Source: Spiribacter halobius (lineage in GTDB: Bacteria; Pseudomonadota; Gammaproteobacteria; Nitrococcales; Nitrococcaceae). From it: 64,000 bases of DNA. The translations under genes were made by a program, and so were the position numbers. Within the stretch, counting starts at the first letter, position 1; every line of letters starts with the position of its first letter. Shown one piece after another: positions 42,500 through 50,140 of this stretch. Under the pieces are notes generated by a model. The model saw nothing but the letters and a program-made list of their open reading frames with translations, was not told where the DNA came from and made no database searches. The DNA is taken from positions 2,666,001 to 2,730,000 of the forward strand of contig NZ_CP086615.1 of NCBI RefSeq assembly GCF_020883455.1, read 5' to 3'.

Positions 42500-43838
42500 G
42501 TCCCCGCTGGCGACGATCCGTGGCGGCATCCAGTCGCAGATCGTACGCGGCAGCATCGGCAGCCTGACGATCAAGCTCACCAGTGCCGGCCTGGTACTGG
42601 CCCTCACGATACTGCTGGCCCGGACCCTGGGGCCCGCGGGCTACGGCCTGTACGCCTATGTCTATGCGCTGGTCTGGCTCATGGTGGTGCCGGCGGAGCT
42701 CGGGCTGCCCATGCTGGTGGTGCGCGAGACCGCCAGGGCGCGCGCCCACCACCGCTGGGATCTGATGCGGGGCGTCTGGCGCTGGGCGGCCGTGATGGCG
42801 ATCGGTCTCGCGGTCGGCGTCACGCTGGTGGCGGGCAGTGCCGCCTGGACCCTGGCCGCGCGCTTCAGCGCCGAGCAGCTCGCCACCTTCGCGTGGGGGG
42901 TGTTGCTGGCGCCGCTCATGGTGCTGGGCAATCTCGCCGGCGCCGCGCTGCGCGGACTGCGGCACGTCCTGCAGGGGCAGCTGCCCGACCTGGTGATTCG
43001 CTACAGCCTGGCCCTCGCGCTCTGCGCCGTCGGTGCGCTGGTCGCCGGTGATGCCTTCACGCCGGACGTCGCCATGGCGCTGCATGCGGCCGCCGCTGCC
43101 GTCGCGCTGCTCGCCGGCCTGCACATGCTGGCCCGGGCGCGCCCGGAAGAGCTGTCGGGGGCACAGCCGGCGTACCGGCGACGCGAGTGGCTGACCAGCA
43201 CGATCCCGCTGGCGCTCGTCGCCGGCACCTATCTGATACACCAGCAGACCGACATCGTGATTCTCGGGCTGCTCGTCGATGACGCCGACGTCGGGATCTA
43301 CCGCGTCGCGGTCCAGACCTCGGGCTTCGTCGCCTTCGGCCTGCACGCGGTGAACATGATCGCCGCGCCTCAGTTCGCGCGCCTCCATGCGCTGGGTGAC
43401 CGGGAGCGCCTGCAGGCGGTGGTGACGACGACCGCCCGCGTCATCCTGGCGCTGACCGCCCTGGTGGTGGCGTGCCTGGTGCTGTTCGGCAGGCCGGTGA
43501 TCGGCTTTGCCTTCGGCAGCGACTACGCTGCCGCCTACCTCGCCATCGTGATCCTTGCCATCGGCCAGGTCTGCAACGCGGCCTTCGGCTCGGTGGTGTT
43601 CCTGCTCAACATGTCCGGCTGCGAGCGCGTGACGCTGCGGGTGCTGGCCTGCGCCGTGGTCCTGAACATCGGCCTGAACCTGCTGCTGATTCCGCTGTTC
43701 GGGCTCGAGGGCGCCGCGCTGGCAACCGCGACCACGCTCGCCCTGTGGAACTTCCTGCTGTGGCGGGCCGTGCGCCGGCACCTCGGCATCGACAGCACCG
43801 CCCTCGGCATTCGTGTGCCGGCGCCGGCCTCCCCCTAG
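42492..43838 (+). CDS. Polysaccharide flippase (Wzx/MATE-like, lipopolysaccharide O-unit type)
   Basis: 448 residues with about 12-14 membrane spans. The opening GGIQSQIVRGSIGSLTIKLT followed by ARTLGPAGYGLYAYVYAL is the classic start of the polysaccharide_synt flippase family, and LVDDADVGIYRVAVQTSGFV plus NMSGCE are typical later segments. It would flip lipid-linked repeat units across the inner membrane. It is coupled to the secreted protein upstream. A glycosyltransferase and sulfotransferases follow. Confidence 0.9.
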   Translation: MAESPLATIRGGIQSQIVRGSIGSLTIKLTSAGLVLALTILLARTLGPAGYGLYAYVYALVWLMVVPAELGLPMLVVRETARARAHHRWDLMRGVWRWAAVMAIGLAVGVTLVAGSAAWTLAARFSAEQLATFAWGVLLAPLMVLGNLAGAALRGLRHVLQGQLPDLVIRYSLALALCAVGALVAGDAFTPDVAMALHAAAAAVALLAGLHMLARARPEELSGAQPAYRRREWLTSTIPLALVAGTYLIHQQTDIVILGLLVDDADVGIYRVAVQTSGFVAFGLHAVNMIAAPQFARLHALGDRERLQAVVTTTARVILALTALVVACLVLFGRPVIGFAFGSDYAAAYLAIVILAIGQVCNAAFGSVVFLLNMSGCERVTLRVLACAVVLNIGLNLLLIPLFGLEGAALATATTLALWNFLLWRAVRRHLGIDSTALGIRVPAPASP

Positions 43839-43880
43839 GCAACTTCCTTCTCGCTCTGAGGCCCGCGCTTCTCATCGATC

Positions 43881-43921
43881 CGCCGCCGCAGCCGGGAGAC
43901 GTTCTACGGCGCAGACTCCTA
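43881..43921. repeat. Half copy of the nagZ-end palindrome
   Basis: GCCGCAGCCGGGAGACGTTC then TACGGCGCAGACTCCTA, the same as 17474-17509 apart from one base, but without the left arm. The CTA at the end is the stop of the minus-strand glycosyltransferase, exactly as CTA is the stop of nagZ at the other locus. Confidence 0.85.
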
Positions 43922-45046
43922 GACCCTGTCGGGCGCGCGGTCACGGACAGACGCCATCCCCCGCGCCGTGCCGGCGACCCTCCGGTAGAGCGCGCCGTGG
44001 GCGGCCCCCATGGTCTGCAGGGAAAAGGCCTCCACGGCCGCTTCGTGGGCGCGCCGGCCCTGCTCGCGCCGCACCGATGGATCGGCGTACGCGAGCAGCG
44101 CCCGCCGGAGCGCCTCCGTGTTCTCGGGCGGCACGACCTCGCCGCAGCCGCGGCCGGCCACCAGTGAGGCAAGACCGACGTTCTCGCTGACGATCACGGG
44201 CACGCCGGCGGCCATGGCCTCGGCAGCCGCAAAGCCGAAGTTCTCCGAGCGCGAAGGCAGCGCAAAGACGTCCGCTCTGCGCCAGAGCCTGGCCCGCACG
44301 CCAGCGCCGACGTGGCCGAGAAACCGCACCTGCTGCCGCAGCCCCAGGCCTCGCACCAGCAGCCAGAGCGCCAGGCGATAGCTGCGCGATCCGGTGCCGG
44401 CGACGATGAGCTCGGCGTCCAGCCCCTCGGCCCGTGCCTCGCCCAGAGCCCGGATAAGCCGGTGCAGTCCCTTGTGCGGATGCAGGCGACCGAGATAGAG
44501 CACGTGTATCGGGCCGGGTGCCTCACCCGCGCGAGTGACGGCCCCCGATTCGGGCACCGGCGGCACCTCAAGCCCGGGCATGACCTCCACGATGTGGGCC
44601 TGCGGCGCATACCGCCGCACGATTTCCCGCTCCGGCGGCGCGGTCACCAGCACGGCCTCGGCCCGACGGAGAGCGCGGCGCCCGAACCAAGCCAGGCAGA
44701 TCCGCTTGGACAGGCGGCGCTCACGCAGGGCGTCGGGGTGCAGATGGCCATGCACGGAGACAACATGCGGGCGCCCAAGGGAGCGTGCCGCCAGCAGACT
44801 CAGCAGGACGTGCCAGCCAAAGACGCCATGGACATGCAGCAGGTCGGCCGTCTCGAGCTGCCGGCGTACCCGCCGCAGGAACCGCAGTGGCCTCAGCAGC
44901 GCCAGGACGCGCCAGTTGGCATTGCGTGGGAAAACGCCTTCCCAGCACAGCTCGATGTCGTCATCCGTCATGCCCCGGCGCAGGCTCTGGAGGTAGGTGA
45001 CAAAGCCGCCGGCCGCGGGATCCGTGGTGCGTACGGCGTGCACCAC
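43919..45046 (-). CDS. Glycosyltransferase family 4-like
   Basis: About 375 residues from a GTG at 45046, giving a typical GT-B opening VHAVRTTDPAAGGFVTYLQS (a longer start at 45130 would overlap the sulfotransferase gene). The N-domain has LLHVHGVFGWHV and VVSVHGHLHPD. The C-domain has VLYLGRLHPHKGLHRLIRAL, IVAGTG and the donor-site SENFGFAAAEAMAAGVPVIV. It likely adds a sugar to a surface polysaccharide unit. Divergent from sulfotransferase 1. Confidence 0.88.
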   Translation of the reverse strand: MVHAVRTTDPAAGGFVTYLQSLRRGMTDDDIELCWEGVFPRNANWRVLALLRPLRFLRRVRRQLETADLLHVHGVFGWHVLLSLLAARSLGRPHVVSVHGHLHPDALRERRLSKRICLAWFGRRALRRAEAVLVTAPPEREIVRRYAPQAHIVEVMPGLEVPPVPESGAVTRAGEAPGPIHVLYLGRLHPHKGLHRLIRALGEARAEGLDAELIVAGTGSRSYRLALWLLVRGLGLRQQVRFLGHVGAGVRARLWRRADVFALPSRSENFGFAAAEAMAAGVPVIVSENVGLASLVAGRGCGEVVPPENTEALRRALLAYADPSVRREQGRRAHEAAVEAFSLQTMGAAHGALYRRVAGTARGMASVRDRAPDRV

Positions 45047-45075
45047 CGAGCAGCGGCTGCGCCCTTGCTCACGCC

Positions 45076-46026
45076 TTGCAGATCGACTGCACACGCCCCA
45101 ACAATGCCTCAGTGCCGACGGGAGGTCCATCGGAGGCGGCCATCAGGAAACCGGACTTCTTCATCCTCGGAGCCCCCAAGTGCGCCACCAGTTCTCTCGC
45201 GCAGTGGCTCTCCGAGCATCCGAGCGTCTACTTCAGCCCGCGCAAGGAGCCGCACTTCTTCAATCGCGACGGCATACCGGGCACTGCCACGCTGGCCGAC
45301 TACGAGTCACTGTTCGCGGACGCCGACGAACGTCACCGGGCGGTTGGCGAAGGCTCGACGCACTACCTGTATTCCCGCGTGGCGGTGGACAACATCCTCG
45401 ACTACCAGCCGGACGCCCGGTTCATCGTCTGTCTGCGCAACCCCATGGAAATGGCACCGGCGTTGCACGACGAGTGCCTGCGCCAGGGCTGGGAAACGGT
45501 GCGCGGCTTCGAGCGGGCCTGGCGGCTGCAGGAGCGGCGGCGCGCCGGGCGGCGCGTGCCTTTCACCGCGCGCGGCGATCCCGAGCGGCTCCTGTACGGG
45601 CCTTACTGTCGGCTGGGCGAGCAGCTGGAGCGCCTCTACGGCCGTGTCGAGCGCGAACGCGTGCTACCGATCCTGGTCGACGACCTGCGCGAAGACCCGG
45701 GCCGCGAATACCGGCGCGTGCTGGCGTTCCTCGGCGCGGGCGACGACGGTCGGGACGCGTTCCCGGCGGTCAACACCGCACCGCAGACCCGTTCCGTGGC
45801 GCTGTCGCTGCTGATCCGCGGGACTTCCCTGCTGCGCGACCGGCTGTGGCTGCCGAAGGACTGGGGGCTCGCCGCCGCCATGCGGCGCCTCAATACCCGA
45901 CCGGCGCGCAGGGCACCACTCGATACGGCCATGCGCGACGAGCTGCGGGACTACTTTGCCGATGACGTCGAGCGGCTCGGCACGCTACTCGACCGGGACC
46001 TGTCCGGCTGGCTCGCACGGTCCTGA
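45076..46026 (+). CDS. Sulfotransferase (PAPS-dependent, heparan/NST-like)
   Basis: 316 residues. The 5'-phosphosulfate loop is FFILGAPKCATSSLAQWLSE, followed by PRKEPHFFNRD, and the 3'-phosphate site region FIVCLRNPMEMAPALHDE (the usual Ser/Tyr after RNP is altered to MEMAPAL). This is the Sulfotransf_1 pattern used on carbohydrates. It transfers sulfate from PAPS, probably to a polysaccharide made with the flanking flippase and glycosyltransferase. PAPS synthesis genes are not in the window. Confidence 0.85.
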   Translation: MQIDCTRPNNASVPTGGPSEAAIRKPDFFILGAPKCATSSLAQWLSEHPSVYFSPRKEPHFFNRDGIPGTATLADYESLFADADERHRAVGEGSTHYLYSRVAVDNILDYQPDARFIVCLRNPMEMAPALHDECLRQGWETVRGFERAWRLQERRRAGRRVPFTARGDPERLLYGPYCRLGEQLERLYGRVERERVLPILVDDLREDPGREYRRVLAFLGAGDDGRDAFPAVNTAPQTRSVALSLLIRGTSLLRDRLWLPKDWGLAAAMRRLNTRPARRAPLDTAMRDELRDYFADDVERLGTLLDRDLSGWLARS

Positions 46027-46039
46027 TGGCACCGTCACC

Positions 46040-46753
46040 TCACCGGTATCCGAAGGTCTCGACATCCGGCCGGTAGAGCGCCGCCACCGCCTGCCATGTC
46101 TCGTCATCGTAGTAGTCCTCGAAGCGGGCATGCCGGCTGAGCGGCCGGCCGCGGAAATTCCCAAACGCGGGGCTGCAGGGATCGAGGGCCCTCAGGATGT
46201 GCCTGGCCCCGGCCAGCAGTTGCCGGCGGGTACCGTCCGAGCGATTGACGAACGGCAGGCGGGCGCAGGGCAGCTCGAGCCGCCGGCAGATCTCCCGGAA
46301 ATCACTCTCCAGGCGCTCGAAGCGTCCCACGAAATCGACCATCAGCCGCCCGTTGTCGTAGAGGTACTCCGTTTGCGGGCGGACGAACCAGTACATGCCC
46401 TGCCACAGGTCCCGCGGCAGCACCTCGAGGGCGAACCGCTTGAACTCGCACCGCGCGGGCTCGCCGATGTACTTGTAGAAGGACACCGTGCGGTCCCACG
46501 GATTTCTCACGAACGAGAAGCTGAAATAGTCGGCGAACCGGGACTCGGAGAGGTGCCCGCAGCGAACGTAATCCGCCGCGCACAGATGCGCGAGCCGAGG
46601 CGGGCCCAGGCTGGGGTCGGCGTTGTACCGGAGCAGCAGCTCACCACGCTGCTTCCAGTTCAGCCCCAGCAGATCGAGGAAGACGCGCTCGATACTCTGC
46701 CCGGCCGTCTTCGGAACATGCACGAACACGCAGCGATGCGGGTGAGAGATCAT
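46040..46753 (-). CDS. Sulfotransferase family 2 (carbohydrate) protein
   Basis: 237 residues from ATG 46753. The PAPS loop is CVFVHVPKTAGQSIERVFLD, and the 3'-site is FSFVRNPWDRTVSFYKYIGE, with later YLYDNGRLMVDFVGRFERLE, the signature of the Sulfotransfer_2 (chondroitin/dermatan-type) family. It is convergent with sulfotransferase 1 (13-bp gap). Two different sulfotransferase families side by side suggest sulfation of one glycan at two positions (inference). Confidence 0.88.
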   Translation of the reverse strand: MISHPHRCVFVHVPKTAGQSIERVFLDLLGLNWKQRGELLLRYNADPSLGPPRLAHLCAADYVRCGHLSESRFADYFSFSFVRNPWDRTVSFYKYIGEPARCEFKRFALEVLPRDLWQGMYWFVRPQTEYLYDNGRLMVDFVGRFERLESDFREICRRLELPCARLPFVNRSDGTRRQLLAGARHILRALDPCSPAFGNFRGRPLSRHARFEDYYDDETWQAVAALYRPDVETFGYR

Positions 46754-46903
46754 CCGCCTGGCTCTCCGATGGGGTTCAGCCGCAGCACGGGATGGCCGAC
46801 CGGTGGCCCGATCAAGACGAGGGCCCGCACGGCGGCGCGCCAGCGCGCTCATGCAACGAGCGCGTCGGGACAGTGTCTCGGCACAGCGCCAGCGGCACAA
46901 CAC

Positions 46904-47785
46904 TCACGGCTTGAACACATGCTCGCGGTGCCAGCGCACGAACATCGGGTGCGGCCTGAGCTCCGGGCGCTCGGGCAGCACCAGGCTGCGCTCGCCCGCC
47001 AGCAGCCGCTCCAGGCCATCCGGCATCCCCTGCCCTGAAAGCCGCACGCAGTGGTCATCGTCGATGGTGATGAGCCCGCGGTCGAAGAGCCAGTGCACTG
47101 TGCTGGTAAGCGCGAGGCCGTTGCGCACGGAATCCGGCCCCTCTTTCGCCACGGGGCGGATGTGCGCCGCCTGCACCTCGGGGCGCCCTCCCCCGTTGGT
47201 GAGCCGCAGCCCCGTGATGGCACAGCGGTTGTCGTAGGCCTCCCGGACATGGCGCCGGAAGGCCACGTCGCGGAAAGGCCGGCGGACGAGCTGCTCGTGG
47301 ATCGGGTGGCGATGATACTCGGCGGGCGCCTCGCCGATCTGCTCCGCTTCCCAGCGCCGGAGCGCCTCGGCAAAGCCTGCCTGCACGATCAGCCGGAACT
47401 CCTCCTCCGGGAGCAGCCGTACGGACCTGCCGAACGCACCCTTGCTGGTCCCGCCATCAGGCCGGCGCAGGACGGACTCGTAGTAGCGCTCGCCCTCGCG
47501 GAAGGGCACGGCCCGGTCGAACTCGAGGTAGTCGCGAACGAAGGCATAGAAATGGTTGGAGCGCTCCGAATCCGGCTCCACACCCGTAATCCGGGCGACG
47601 GCGAAGTATGCCTGCCGCCCCGCGCTGCTCGCCGGGCCTTCGGTGCGCCGCGGCTCGTAGTAGACGACCCAGTCGCCGATCGCCCGCCGCACGGCACCGA
47701 GATAAGTCCGCGGGAAGTGATACCGAAACTCCGGCAGGTCGTCGTAGACCGAGCCTGCCGCGGTCGTGAACACCGCCTTCGCCAC
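46904..47785 (-). CDS. HNH endonuclease family protein
   Basis: 293 residues from a GTG at 47785, preceded by GGTGGGGG and giving the usual family opening AKAVFTTAAGSVYDDLPEFR and YHFPRTYLG. The C-terminal HNH module reads YDNRCAITGLRL, then VQAAHIRPVAKEGPDSVRNG and LALTSTVHWLFDRG. The His and Asn metal-finger residues are present (AAHIRP, RNGLAL). The family is a stand-alone predicted restriction-type nuclease, and its N-terminal domain may recognise modified DNA (inference). Confidence 0.85.
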   Translation of the reverse strand: MAKAVFTTAAGSVYDDLPEFRYHFPRTYLGAVRRAIGDWVVYYEPRRTEGPASSAGRQAYFAVARITGVEPDSERSNHFYAFVRDYLEFDRAVPFREGERYYESVLRRPDGGTSKGAFGRSVRLLPEEEFRLIVQAGFAEALRRWEAEQIGEAPAEYHRHPIHEQLVRRPFRDVAFRRHVREAYDNRCAITGLRLTNGGGRPEVQAAHIRPVAKEGPDSVRNGLALTSTVHWLFDRGLITIDDDHCVRLSGQGMPDGLERLLAGERSLVLPERPELRPHPMFVRWHREHVFKP

Positions 47786-47870
47786 GCCCGCCCCCACCTT
47801 CACGCAATCAGGCCACCAGGCTACCAGGCGGGCGCGGGCAACGGGGTAGCCCCCCGCGAGGCCTCGCACC

Positions 47871-48047
47871 ATGGCCACCGATCCACTCGTCCATATCCAC
47901 AAGACGGTCGTCATGCAGCGCCCGCTGGACGGCGTCCTGCACGGCCATCACTTCCGCACCTGCGGGCGCATGTTGCTCGACACGGCCGAGCACTTCAGTG
48001 CGAAGCCCTTGACGTCCTATCGCGTGTACGCCACCGAGGCGCAATAG
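47871..48047 (+). CDS. Possible small protein, 58 residues
   Basis: ATG 47871 to TAG 48047, with GCGAGG 7 bases upstream. Residues run MATDPLVHIHKTVVMQRPLD to a C-terminus LTSYRVYATEAQ. Third-codon GC is high (about 51 of 58 codons), as in the neighbouring genes and higher than in the opposite-strand frame. There is no recognisable family. It may be a real small gene or the remnant of a longer one. Confidence 0.4.
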   Translation: MATDPLVHIHKTVVMQRPLDGVLHGHHFRTCGRMLLDTAEHFSAKPLTSYRVYATEAQ

Positions 48048-48412
48048 CGGTACCCGAAACAGCGTAGGCTGGCGAACACGCCTTTACATCCTCGCGCAGA
48101 AGCAGGACACCGAGGCGGCAATCGCCGCGAGGTACGAGCGCCCGCTTGACCGCGAAGCTAGCCGTCATCATCACTGACCAGCTGCAGGGATTCCTGCTCG
48201 GGCGTCCTCAGCAGGCGGATGTAATTGTGCGCCTGCTCACCGCCCAGAGAGCGGCCAGCCACGTTGTGACGTGGCTCTCGGAACAACGCCCGCATGGCAC
48301 TTGAGTGTGGGTCGGAGAATTGATGACCTCCACAGCGTATGGCGGTAAAGAACCTTACGCGCGCCAACACTGTCGGGACTAAGATACCTGCGGAATTGAC
48401 CTGAGGGGCGAT
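48048..48412. other. Intergenic region upstream of the EAL gene, no gene seen
   Basis: 365 bases. I find no frame with a convincing start or motif. The last 120 bases are less GC-rich and include the likely promoter of the EAL gene. Confidence 0.5.
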
Positions 48413-50101
48413 ATGGACATCCCATCCGTACTTGAACGTGCCTTTGACGCCGGTGCTCCCGTCGGCGGCGGCAAGCGGCTCGCGGTTGCAATCGGTGTAC
48501 CGGTCCTCTTCGGGCTTGTTGCAATCCTCGTGTATGTGACCGGCGGCACCCAGAACGCGTATCTGCACCTGATCTATCTGCCGATACTTGCGGCGGCAGC
48601 GGCCTTCGGCATGCCCGGAGGCCTAGTGGCCGGGCTGATTGCCGGCCTGGTGGTGCTCGGGCCGGCAATGCCCATCGACACCGCGACCGGTGCGCCGCAG
48701 CCGCTTTCCAACTGGCTGTTCCGTGCGGGCATGCTACTGCTCTTCGGCATGGTCGCGGGGCTGACGGTGGGCCGGCTGCGCGAGCAACTCGACCGGGTGC
48801 GCGGGACGGCCTATCGCCATCCCTTCTCAGGGCTTCCCACACGGGCCGCGCTGGAGGCGATCCTTGCCGAGATCCTCGCCAGACAGCAGGGCAGCCAGCG
48901 CTATGCCGTGCTGACCATTCAGGTCAACAACAACGATCAGATCTTCAACATCCTAGGATCCGCGTTCATCGATGGGCTCCCCGGTGCCATCGCCGAGCGG
49001 CTGCGTCTGCTCTTCCCCCGGCGCTGGCAGATCTTCCAGAGCGATTCGGGCAAGCTCCTAGCGCTGGTCGGCGAAGCGACGGCCACGGTGATGGAGCGTG
49101 CCGAGCAGGTGGTTTCGCGCCTGAATGAGCCGGTCACCGTGACCGGTGTGCCGGTCTATATCGACGTTTCCGTGGGCGTCGCCTCGGTCGGCTACACGGA
49201 CGATGTGCCGGACGCGGTCCTGCAGAAGAGCAACTTTGCGGCGGGGCATGCGCATCGCCTCGGCCTCACCGTGAAGGCCTACTCGCGCAGCGACCGGGGA
49301 GAGAACAGGCATCGAATCGACCTCCTCGCTGAGGTGCCGCGCGCACTCGAGGCAGAGGAGTTCAAGCTGCTCTACCAGCCCCAGTACTCGCTGGACAGTG
49401 GCCGGCTCGCCGGCGCGGAGGCGCTGCTGCGCTGGCGTCACCCGGTGAAGGGGATGATACCCCCCGGCGACTTCGTGCCGCTGGTTGAGGACACGGCGCT
49501 GATCAGCCGCGTCAGCGACTGGGTGGTTAACGCCGCGATTGCCCAGGCCGTGGCCTGGCGGGCCGCTGGCTTCGCGATCCCGGTGGCCATCAACCTCGCG
49601 CCGCGCAATCTGCACAGCCCCAAGTTCGTGGCGCGCGTCATCGAGGCGCTCGGGCATGCGGGCCTCGATCCGCGGAGTCTGGAGGTCGAGATCACGGAGA
49701 CGGCGATCATCCAGGACAGCCGCGCCATGCACCGGCGACTGTCCCAGCTCAAAGAGGCCGGCGCCACCATCGCACTGGACGATTTCGGCGATGGCTACAC
49801 CTCCGTCCGTCATCTCACCTCACTGCCGATCGACCGGCTGAAGATTGACCGATCTCTGGTCAGCCGCGTGCGCGCCGAGCGTGCACAGGCCCGGATCGTC
49901 TCAGCCATTCTGCTCATGGCAAGGGATCTGGGACTCCAGACCGTCGCCGAGGGCGTGGAAGACGAAGCAACCGAGACCTTCCTGCGGGAGCACGACTGCC
50001 AGTTCGCGCAGGGCTTCTTCTACAGCCGACCCGTCGCGCCCGAGGAAGTGCCGGGACTCCAGGTCGGTTGCCGGGGCGGGCGAACACAGAGCGATAAGTG
50101 A
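48413..50101 (+). CDS. Membrane GGDEF(degenerate)-EAL c-di-GMP phosphodiesterase
   Basis: 562 residues. The N-terminus has about four membrane helices (25-130), then a GGDEF-like domain (about 135-300) whose active site is lost (QSDSGKLLAL in place of GGDEF). The EAL domain (about 310-550) is complete: AEALLRWRHP, NLAPRNL, EITET, DDFGDGYTSV, KIDRSLV, AEGVED and GFFYSRP. It should hydrolyse c-di-GMP at the membrane. It is convergent with a hybrid histidine kinase, with a shared hairpin between. Confidence 0.92.
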   Translation: MDIPSVLERAFDAGAPVGGGKRLAVAIGVPVLFGLVAILVYVTGGTQNAYLHLIYLPILAAAAAFGMPGGLVAGLIAGLVVLGPAMPIDTATGAPQPLSNWLFRAGMLLLFGMVAGLTVGRLREQLDRVRGTAYRHPFSGLPTRAALEAILAEILARQQGSQRYAVLTIQVNNNDQIFNILGSAFIDGLPGAIAERLRLLFPRRWQIFQSDSGKLLALVGEATATVMERAEQVVSRLNEPVTVTGVPVYIDVSVGVASVGYTDDVPDAVLQKSNFAAGHAHRLGLTVKAYSRSDRGENRHRIDLLAEVPRALEAEEFKLLYQPQYSLDSGRLAGAEALLRWRHPVKGMIPPGDFVPLVEDTALISRVSDWVVNAAIAQAVAWRAAGFAIPVAINLAPRNLHSPKFVARVIEALGHAGLDPRSLEVEITETAIIQDSRAMHRRLSQLKEAGATIALDDFGDGYTSVRHLTSLPIDRLKIDRSLVSRVRAERAQARIVSAILLMARDLGLQTVAEGVEDEATETFLREHDCQFAQGFFYSRPVAPEEVPGLQVGCRGGRTQSDK

Positions 50102-50106
50102 CTCGG

Positions 50107-50125
50107 CACACCCATCATGGGTGTG
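50107..50125. terminator. Hairpin between the convergent EAL and histidine kinase genes
   Basis: Arms CACACCCA (50107-50114) and TGGGTGTG (50118-50125) with loop TCA, beginning 6 bases after the EAL stop and 16 before the kinase stop. No T-tract, so it is weak as an intrinsic terminator. Confidence 0.45.
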
Positions 50126-50140
50126 CATTCGGGGTGACGG

